From Archilochus colubris (lineage: Eukaryota > Chordata > Aves > Apodiformes > Trochilidae): DNA of 64,000 nucleotides. Below the pieces are notes generated by a model. The model ran no database searches. It was given only the letters and a program-made list of their open reading frames with translations, and was not told the origin of the DNA. Below are positions 61,801-64,000 of the stretch, piece by piece. Positions within the stretch are counted from its first letter, which is position 1, and the number at the start of each line of letters is the position of its first letter. Both the position numbers and the translations under genes were made by a program. The DNA is taken from the NCBI GenBank assembly GCA_023079485.1, contig CM041097.1:16605658-16669657 (forward strand), in the 5' to 3' direction.

Positions 61801-62152
61801 ACTGCCTGTTTCAAAGCCAACATCGGGCACCAGCAGACGATTATAGGAAACCTGTCAGGTATCTCCACAGGGGCACCATCCATCCTCTCCCCCTCACCCA
61901 ACGCAGCCAGCGCACCTGAGGTATCACGGTGCTTTTTAAATAAAACCTCGGTTTACTATTAGGGCTTTCTTTTTTTTGGTTTTTTTTTACCTGGTAGACA
62001 TCCCGGAGGCCACACCATGTCCTCAGGGCTTGCCGGCAGGCCCGCAGCCGGGCCGCGTACCATCTCCTCAGCGCTGCCACCGTCACCGTCCAGACCAAGC
62101 GGCTGCCGCTGAAGAGCAGATCCTCCACCCCGCACATCAGCACCGAAGCCAT
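5795..62152 (-). CDS. FRMD4B: FRMD4B, FERM domain-containing protein 4B (5' part, 11 coding exons; 3' part outside window)
   Basis: FRMD4B (GRSP1) is a cytoplasmic scaffold that binds cytohesin-family Arf exchange factors such as GRP1 and acts at the plasma membrane and cell junctions (established knowledge). The coding sequence joins 62152-61991, 42775-42710, 42057-41963, 39735-39643, 35497-35413, 24194-24138, 23108-23086, 9294-9211, 7993-7928, 6879-6822 and 5881-5795. It totals 876 nt with no stop, all introns are GT-AG, and all phases match. Residues 1-54 are the leader, about 55-140 the F1 lobe, about 150-250 F2, and from about 255 the start of F3. The 292 residues are roughly 28% of the human protein (about 1030 residues, from memory). 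FRMD4A is the alternative; the leader exon and [15 protein letters not shown] favour FRMD4B. The next F3 exon was not found in 1-5794, so the gene runs off the left edge. Confidence 0.95.
5882..6821 (-). other. FRMD4B: FRMD4B intron 10
   Basis: 940 bp from the exon 10 donor to the exon 11 acceptor. Nothing recognisable apart from a short T tract near 6471-6488. Confidence 0.9.
6822..6879 (-). CDS. FRMD4B: FRMD4B coding exon 10 (F2-F3 linker)
   Basis: This 58-nt exon completes Gln244 and encodes residues 245-263, [19 protein letters not shown], the end of F2 and the first F3 strand. The acceptor is TGTCCACAG. The donor is the weak GTTGGT, with T at +3 and G at +4. A second GT lies four bases further on (GTAAAT), so this is a GTNNGT tandem donor. 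Only the first GT keeps the frame into exon 11; use of the second gives an immediate TAA. Confidence 0.93.
6880..7927 (-). other. FRMD4B: FRMD4B intron 9
   Basis: 1048 bp of AT-rich, complex, non-repetitive sequence. No exon or repeat recognised. Confidence 0.9.
7928..7993 (-). CDS. FRMD4B: FRMD4B coding exon 9 (F2 lobe)
   Basis: This 66-nt exon completes Cys222, encodes residues 223-243 and leaves two bases of Gln244. It reads [19 protein letters not shown] followed by IV. The conserved CEDRVIEHY helix and GLTRGQA match the family. The acceptor is TTTGCAG and the donor GTGAGT. Confidence 0.95.
7994..9210 (-). other. FRMD4B: FRMD4B intron 8
   Basis: 1217 bp. A perfect octamer ATTTGCAT (8295-8302, the POU-factor site) lies in AT-rich complex sequence at 8230-8340. 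A short T tract is at 9121-9130. No other feature is supported. Confidence 0.85.
9211..9294 (-). CDS. FRMD4B: FRMD4B coding exon 8 (F2 lobe)
   Basis: This 84-nt exon completes Ser194, encodes residues 195-221 and leaves two bases of Cys222. It reads [19 protein letters not shown] and then QEHPSLAY, an F2 segment conserved between FRMD4A and FRMD4B. The acceptor is a short AAAATTTTAG-type site ending TTTTAG, and the donor is GTGAGC. It is separated from exon 7 by 13.8 kb. Confidence 0.95.
10840..10940. repeat. A/C-rich low-complexity stretch (AAAAC-type)
   Basis: About 100 bp made almost only of A and C, with repeated AAAACCA and CAAAACA units. It directly abuts the CR1 fragment on its right. 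Similar short A/C stretches occur near 33212-33240, 47266-47291, 51571-51608 and 58218-58258. Confidence 0.85.
10945..11042 (+). mobile_element. Degraded CR1-like LINE 3' end
   Basis: The plus strand reads GAGCAGGAGGTTCAGCCAGA, then TTGTCCCTTCCAACTTCAATCGTAGATTC. This resembles the end of CR1 (GGTTGGACTAGATGATC..., then CCCTTCCAACCTCAA...ATTC) with many changes. It is older than the copy at 43061. It lies in intron 7. Confidence 0.65.
15482..15527. repeat. (GT)23 microsatellite
   Basis: A perfect dinucleotide GT repeat of 46 bp in intron 7, likely to be polymorphic in length. Confidence 0.97.
21597..21620. repeat. Perfect hairpin at the duplication boundary
   Basis: CTTGACAAG (21597-21605) and CTTGTCAAG (21612-21620) are exact inverted copies around a 6-base loop. 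In copy 2 the left arm is only partly present, leaving five paired bases. Confidence 0.85.
21601..22047. repeat. Two-copy tandem duplication, about 221 bp per unit
   Basis: Copy 1 is 21601-21821 and copy 2 is 21822-22047. Both begin ACAAGTTACTTCTTGTCAAG. Aligned by eye they differ at about 14 positions (about 6%), and copy 2 carries a small insertion. The sequence after copy 2 starts again with ACAAGG, so a five-base homology marks each boundary. The unit matches no repeat family I know and shows no coding signal. It lies in intron 7. Confidence 0.9.
23086..23108 (-). CDS. FRMD4B: FRMD4B coding exon 7 (23-nt micro-exon, F2 lobe)
   Basis: This exon is only 23 nt long, encoding residues 187-193 (EAKGDYS) plus two bases of Ser194. 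The acceptor TCAATTGTAG and the donor GTAATA flank it. EAKGDY follows LILQ directly in FRMD4-family proteins, and the phase-2 end joins exon 8 (AG|T, Ser) in frame. The match to the family and the phase make it a real constitutive exon despite its size. It is too short to be found by open-frame scanning. Confidence 0.9.
23551..23587. repeat. A20 and A11 tracts separated by GAGGGG
   Basis: Twenty A at 23551-23570 are followed by GAGGGG and eleven A at 23577-23587, in intron 6. No retroelement body is recognisable beside it, so it is treated as a simple repeat. Confidence 0.9.
23699..23722. repeat. Perfect inverted repeat with 9-bp arms
   Basis: ATAAGAGGT and ACCTCTTAT are exact inverted copies around a 6-base spacer. 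The following 23724-23758 holds about three direct copies of an AAAGGTAT-containing 10-13 bp unit. This lies in intron 6, between exon 7 and exon 6. Confidence 0.8.
23901..23931. repeat. Poly-A tract (31 A)
   Basis: Thirty-one consecutive A, the longest homopolymer in the window, lie in intron 6 about 200 bp from exon 6. It could be the tail of a decayed retrocopy, but no source sequence is recognisable upstream. Confidence 0.9.
24138..24194 (-). CDS. FRMD4B: FRMD4B coding exon 6 (F2 lobe), inside an internal CpG island
   Basis: This 57-nt exon has 19 codons (residues 168-186) and is phase 0 at both ends. It reads [19 protein letters not shown], an F2 helix of the FERM domain. The acceptor is CTGCCCAG and the donor GTAAGC. 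It lies in a GC- and CpG-rich block of about 300 bp, unlike the AT-rich introns either side. The 57-nt length is a multiple of three, so skipping this exon alone would keep the reading frame while removing an F2 helix. Confidence 0.93.
24304..24328. repeat. GT repeat followed by a 13-base G run
   Basis: A short (GT)n stretch runs directly into 13 consecutive G at 24316-24328, within the internal CpG island in intron 5, about 120 bp upstream of exon 6 in the gene's direction. Such tracts vary in length between individuals and are prone to sequencing error. Confidence 0.9.
25965..26150 (-). mobile_element. Ancient CR1/L3-like LINE fragment
   Basis: GGCCAGAAGGGACCTTAAAA followed by GCTCATCGAGACCATCTCCCTGCC resembles the reverse complement of old CR1-type elements. 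Both ends are blurred and no open frame survives. It is in intron 5. Confidence 0.5.
26843..26940 (-). mobile_element. MIR (CORE-SINE) remnant
   Basis: GTCCCAAGGTCACACAGTAG followed by AGTGGCAGAGC is the conserved MIR core in reverse complement. An AGGGAGGTAAAGGGACT stretch precedes it and TGCTATACAA lies at the far end, in the expected order. MIR elements were active before the mammal-reptile split and only a small number remain recognisable in birds. It is in intron 5, in the same direction as the gene. Confidence 0.8.
32988..33041. repeat. Three perfect copies of an 18-bp tandem repeat
   Basis: The unit ATCATATTCCTTTAAAGC occurs three times without mismatch, in intron 5. Because 18 is a multiple of three it forms a repeated peptide in an open frame (YSFKAS), which is incidental. 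Confidence 0.95.
34807..34834. repeat. A-rich tract (A15 G A12)
   Basis: An almost pure A tract in intron 5, about 600 bp from exon 5. No associated element is recognisable. Confidence 0.9.
35413..35497 (-). CDS. FRMD4B: FRMD4B coding exon 5 (F1-F2 junction)
   Basis: This 85-nt exon completes Arg139 and encodes residues 140-167. It reads [19 protein letters not shown] and then LNAKSCVHQ, the start of the F2 helical lobe. The acceptor is a T-rich tract ending AAG (a CAG-to-AAG variant), and the donor is GTAAGA. The exon ends in phase 0. Confidence 0.95.
35498..39642 (-). other. FRMD4B: FRMD4B intron 4
   Basis: 4.1 kb. A 179-codon open frame (35836-36375, plus strand) is present but has no recognisable domain and overlaps open frames on the other strand. 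A short A13 tract is at 38879-38891. No clear repeat element. Confidence 0.85.
39643..39735 (-). CDS. FRMD4B: FRMD4B coding exon 4 (end of F1 lobe)
   Basis: This 93-nt exon encodes residues 108-138 plus two bases of Arg139. The stretch [19 protein letters not shown] is the conserved end of F1, followed by ATLYFAVR leading into the F1-F2 linker. The acceptor is TTCCCACAG and the donor [22 protein letters not shown] is closer to what I recall for FRMD4B than for FRMD4A, which has a different charge pattern here. Confidence 0.95.
39736..41962 (-). other. FRMD4B: FRMD4B intron 3
   Basis: 2.2 kb. The TTTG-type low-complexity stretch near 41.0-41.1 kb is the main feature. A very weak MIR-like segment near 40885-40970 was not accepted. 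Confidence 0.85.
41006..41092. repeat. T/G-rich low-complexity stretch (TTTG-type)
   Basis: About 85 bp of T runs with TTTG units, in intron 3. It is the same class of simple sequence as the A/C stretches, in the opposite orientation. Confidence 0.85.
41963..42057 (-). CDS. FRMD4B: FRMD4B coding exon 3 (F1 lobe)
   Basis: This 95-nt exon encodes residues 77-107 plus two bases of codon 108. It begins [18 protein letters not shown] and continues through [14 protein letters not shown], the classic F1 helix and the following strand of FERM proteins. The acceptor is TTTCCATAG and the donor the consensus GTAAGT. The phase-2 end matches the first base of exon 4. Confidence 0.95.
42058..42709 (-). 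other. FRMD4B: FRMD4B intron 2
   Basis: 652 bp with no recognisable repeat or exon. Confidence 0.9.
42710..42775 (-). CDS. FRMD4B: FRMD4B coding exon 2 (start of F1 lobe)
   Basis: This exon has 22 codons (residues 55-76) in phase 0 at both ends. It begins [14 protein letters not shown], the first strands of the ubiquitin-like F1 lobe, and ends LELLVQ. The acceptor is CTTTGCAG and the donor GTACAG. The exon starts with an in-frame ATG, so a transcript starting inside intron 1 could encode a protein without the 54-residue leader. The FRMD4A protein also has a Met at this point (established knowledge). Spacing is very uneven: 19.2 kb of intron 1 lies upstream and only 652 bp separate it from exon 3. 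Confidence 0.95.
43061..43258 (-). mobile_element. CR1 LINE 3' end, 5'-truncated
   Basis: Read on the minus strand the segment ends with the CR1 3' signature: GGACTTGATGATCTCAGAGG, then TCCTTTCCAACCCAGCTGATTCTG. Before it comes the conserved CTGCCCAGGGAGG and CATCCCTGGAGG region. Only the last 200 bp are present, as is typical of 5'-truncated CR1 copies. It is in intron 1, about 290 bp from exon 2, in the same direction as the gene. Its presence is a main reason for calling the genome avian or at least sauropsid. Confidence 0.92.
44940..45065. promoter_or_regulatory. Candidate intronic enhancer with paired homeodomain-type sites
   Basis: TTTAATTGC occurs at 44970-44978 and again at 45030-45038. 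Between them AGTCAC and GTGACT form 6-bp inverted arms (45014-45027) enclosing an E-box CACTTG. CCATTGTT, a SOX-type core, is at 45048-45055. The MIR remnant lies about 130 bp away. This is motif reading only. Confidence 0.25.
45195..45296 (-). mobile_element. MIR (CORE-SINE) 3' half remnant
   Basis: The order AAGCACCTTAGAAG, AATTAAACCTCACAATACCC, TATAATTATTGCTGATTTAT and GATGAGAAAACGCAAGGAAA follows the reverse complement of the MIR 3' part (AATCCTCACAACAACCC, ATTATTATCCCCATTTTACA, GATGAGGAAACTGAGG). No long simple repeat is involved. It is in intron 1. Confidence 0.7.
48110..48134. repeat. ATTCTATG-type CR1 terminal repeat remnant
   Basis: TGATTCTATGATTCTA at this point is the short tandem found at the extreme 3' end of CR1 elements. 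The preceding 60-70 bp are too diverged to assign. It is in intron 1. Confidence 0.45.
52654..52673. repeat. Poly-A tract (20 A)
   Basis: Twenty A in intron 1, followed about 65 bp later by an AAAGAAG-rich purine stretch (52748-52776). Confidence 0.9.
61991..62152 (-). CDS. FRMD4B: FRMD4B coding exon 1 (start codon, N-terminal leader)
   Basis: This exon has 54 codons and ends in phase 0 before donor GTAAAA. The leader begins [18 protein letters not shown], which I recognise as the FRMD4B long-isoform N-terminus. It lies before the FERM domain and is rich in Trp, Arg and Leu, with cysteines at residues 7, 39 and 47. That composition suggests an amphipathic, possibly membrane-associated segment (inference). 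The start is well supported: the reading frame upstream has no ATG before an in-frame TGA at 62213-62215, and no other ATG lies between the predicted transcription start near 62220 and this codon. The Kozak context is moderate (C at -3, G at +4). The exon sits inside the promoter CpG island. Confidence 0.93.
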
Positions 62153-62214
62153 GGGGCAGCTGGCTCCCGGAGGCAAAACCCCAAATTCCCAGTCCTGGCA
62201 GGCTCCCCTCCTTC

Positions 62215-62255
62215 ACTCAGAAGCCTGGCATGCCGGCAGCCCGGCTTTATAGGGA
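62215..62255 (-). promoter_or_regulatory. FRMD4B: Probable FRMD4B core promoter with TATA-like box
   Basis: On the minus strand, CTATAAAG (TATAAAG at 62251-62245) is flanked by GC-rich DNA including a GGGCGG-like element. A TATA box normally places the start about 30 bases downstream, here near 62220, giving a 5' UTR of roughly 65 nt with no upstream ATG. The spacing fits the first ATG at 62152. No transcript evidence is available; a second TATA-like stretch (TATATAAA, near 62391-62398) is an alternative. Confidence 0.55.
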
Positions 62256-62458
62256 GGGCGGAGGGTGTTGGGCAGAGCCCGCTCAACAAACTCCTCTTTG
62301 ACGGCGCTTCCTGGGCAGGTTCCCAGGCATGGGATGCGGAGCCAGCGGCTGCAGCAGCTCACACAGCAGCCCCGTCCTTCTTAGCCGCTTATATAAATCT
62401 CCATTAAGCTCCAGTAGCTACCACGACTCATTCTAATTCAATTTTAAACCCCCCCAGC

Positions 62459-62477
62459 TTTTTTTTTTTTTTTTTTT
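62459..62477. repeat. T19 tract in promoter CpG island
   Basis: Nineteen T on the plus strand, preceded by a C7 run and an AGC spacer, about 240 bp upstream of the predicted FRMD4B transcription start. Such tracts disfavour nucleosomes. Confidence 0.9.
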
Positions 62478-62731
62478 CCCCGACGACAACCCCCGTTCAG
62501 ACGCGGCGGGAAAAAGCAGGAGACGGATCCCGAGCGTTCATCCCCTCTACACCTCGGGAGCGCTGGGCAGGAGCTTTCCACGCAGCCCCGTCCACCCCAC
62601 ACCCACCCACCCCTCGTTATCTGCCGTGCGGGGAACAAAGCTGTCAGCGTTTGCTCCCGGCTGAGGCCGTGCCCAAATTATACACTAGAAATCCTAGTTT
62701 TAAAATAAAGCACCTCCGGGAGCCAGAGAAT

Positions 62732-62756
62732 GGAGGGGAGGGAGGGGAAGGGGGGG
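62732..62756 (+). other. Strong G-quadruplex motif upstream of FRMD4B
   Basis: Four G runs lie close together on the plus strand: 62735-62738 (4), 62740-62742 (3), 62744-62747 (4) and 62750-62756 (7). Loops are only 1, 1 and 2 bases. This meets the standard G3+N1-7 rule with very short loops. It lies about 600 bp upstream of the start codon, at the outer edge of the CpG island, and is followed by an A-rich run. Confidence 0.8.
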
Positions 62757-64000
62757 ATAAAATGGAAAAAAAAAAAAAAAATCAGAATATTCCTGCAGAA
62801 ATAGCATCAACTTCTCTGCTGGCTCAGATCAGATGCCCACAGCACAAAGCCACCTCCCTGCTTCCACTTGCTTGTTGCACCGTACCAATTAAAAGCTAAA
62901 CCTGCTAAAAAAGACAATAAAACCCTCTAAAAGAGACCTTTTTGCTCTGCTCCTAAACTAACATAACCCCATTAACCCAGCACTTGGTGCATGAGAAAAC
63001 CAGAGCTGTTTATGCTAGCAAAGCTCTCCACAAACAGCCCACAGCAAATAAACACTGAAATAATAACCCACGAGAGACTCCAGCCTTGCCTTAATAGTCA
63101 GTATAAAATCAAGTAGCACTTTGTCCTCCTGGGGATTCAACCTGTTAATGCTAGCAAGCTGCACCTTTCATTTGGGAGCTGTTTCCTCTAGAAAACCAAG
63201 GGAGGGTGAAAGTCAAAAGGCAATTAAACTTTTTAAAACCCACCTGAGGTTGTGACATTACCTAAGCTTTTGGGGACAGAAGCTGCAGGAGGGGCCCATA
63301 TGCATCAAGACTTTGCTGAAGGAATTGCTCAAAGAGCAGAGTTTTGGCTAAAACCATCAGCTAGACCAACCTCTCTCTAAAAGTCATCTCTGTTAGGCAA
63401 TGAAATGAATGAAAAGGGGAGAGGAATGGTCTGAATGGGAGAGCTGAATCTTGATATTGCTGGTAATGGTTCCTCCCAAGGGCACTGAATGCAAATGGTC
63501 TCTACACCCAACTCCAGCACATTGCAAGTATTCACAAAACACATTTTATTCCCTATTAATCAACTTTCTTTGCATTATAAGAGCTCACACTCATGCACAG
63601 GCAGCTCCTGTGTTGGAGCTGAGTGATGGAATTCTGCAGACAGATGACTGCCTGCTCCAGGCTTGGGACCTGTGTCTCCAAGCATCACACTTTTTGCCTT
63701 TTACACAAAGCAAGAGCAGCTTTGCTCCTCTTGGTGCTGCTATCTACTGGCTATGCTGCTGCCAGGGAGTTTAAATCTCTCCACGACTTGCTTTTGTAGG
63801 AGGAAAATAATGACAACAGTGTTTAAAATGTTCTTAGAAGTGAGCTGGTGAAGAGAGACAAATTGTTATAAAAAAAGGCAAGTAAAGACTCAGACTCTAC
63901 AGCTGAAACCCAGCACCCACATACCCACCAAGAGTTTAAGTGGCTCCTCTGTGGCCACAAGGTCTTCCTCCAATATTGCCCATAATCCGTTTTGTGTTTG

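Larger units (their letters stand above)
42776..61990 (-). other. FRMD4B: FRMD4B intron 1
   Basis: 19.2 kb. It holds the CR1 copy, the MIR remnant, the CR1 terminal remnant at 48.1 kb, several A-rich tracts (47.27, 51.57, 52.65, 58.22 kb) and the candidate enhancer at 44.94-45.07 kb. The stretches 46590-46800, 56740-56930 and 58330-58650 are complex and AT-rich and lack simple repeats. The right end (from about 61.44 kb) is the promoter CpG island. Open frames of up to 200 codons are judged accidental. Confidence 0.85.
61440..62720. promoter_or_regulatory. CpG island over FRMD4B exon 1 and promoter
   Basis: CpG dinucleotides are frequent here, densest at 62040-62130 and 62470-62660, while flanking DNA is largely CpG-poor. 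Such islands usually mark promoters active in the germline or early embryo. The island contains exon 1, the TATA-like box and about 500 bp of upstream DNA. A 19-base T tract (62459-62477) after a C7 run interrupts it. Confidence 0.75.
62256..64000. other. Upstream intergenic region
   Basis: This holds the outer half of the CpG island, the T19 tract, a second TATA-like sequence (TATATAAA, about 62391-62398), the G-quadruplex motif followed by an A17-type run, and then about 1.2 kb without a recognisable gene. The stretch 62980-63280 is complex and repeat-free. In human the next gene in this direction is MITF; nothing of it is visible here. Confidence 0.8.

Noticed and set aside
61423..61962. 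179-codon open frame on the plus strand beside FRMD4B exon 1
   Set aside because: It lies in GC-rich island DNA where stops are rare, overlaps open frames in other frames and on the minus strand, is compositionally biased and has no recognisable domain.
62152..62176. N-terminal extension of FRMD4B by eight residues
   Set aside because: The codon at 62176-62174 is TTG, not ATG, and an in-frame TGA lies at 62213-62215. The ATG at 62152 is the first usable start.
1..64000. tRNA, rRNA, snRNA, CRISPR array, endogenous retrovirus or prokaryote-type operon
   Set aside because: No cloverleaf with A/B boxes, no U-RNA starts, no regularly spaced direct repeats, and no LTR, gag, pol or env-like frame was seen by eye. 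A profile search would be needed to exclude degraded copies.

Overview
The window is vertebrate nuclear DNA, most likely from a bird. Three things point that way: multi-exon GT-AG genes in long non-coding DNA, CR1 LINE 3' ends as the only clearly recognisable retroelements, and low repeat density with a compact gene. Other CR1-rich sauropsids cannot be excluded. I see no bacterial, viral or complete mobile-element genes.

One protein-coding gene accounts for nearly the whole window. It is the 5' part of FRMD4B (FERM domain-containing 4B, also called GRSP1), read on the minus strand. Eleven coding exons run from the start codon at 62152 to a donor site at 5795. Together they give 876 nt (292 codons) with every splice phase matching. 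They encode a 54-residue N-terminal leader, the F1 ubiquitin-like lobe, the helical F2 lobe and the first strands of F3. The rest of F3 and the long C-terminal part (cytohesin-binding coiled coil) must lie beyond the left edge. The paralogue FRMD4A is less likely, because both the leader exon and the residues [15 protein letters not shown] fit FRMD4B better.

Layout, in plus-strand order: partial intron 11 (1-5794); exons 11 to 8 (5795-9294), a compact cluster; large intron 7 (9295-23085) with the CR1 fragment, a GT microsatellite and a 221-bp tandem duplication; micro-exon 7 and exon 6 (23086-24194), where exon 6 lies inside a second, internal CpG island; intron 5 (24195-35412) with ancient CR1 and MIR remnants; exons 5 to 2 (35413-42775); giant intron 1 (42776-61990) with a CR1 copy, a MIR remnant and candidate regulatory DNA; exon 1 and the promoter CpG island with a TATA-like box (about 61440-62720); then gene-free upstream DNA to 64000, including a strong G-quadruplex motif. 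In human the upstream neighbour of FRMD4B is MITF, so the right edge probably leads toward it. That is inference from synteny.

The points most worth checking are the GTNNGT tandem donor at exon 10, where the alternative site would create an immediate stop; the internal CpG island over exon 6, a possible second promoter; the 221-bp duplication that begins within a perfect hairpin; and two MIR-like remnants. I found no convincing undescribed system. Long open frames elsewhere look like chance.
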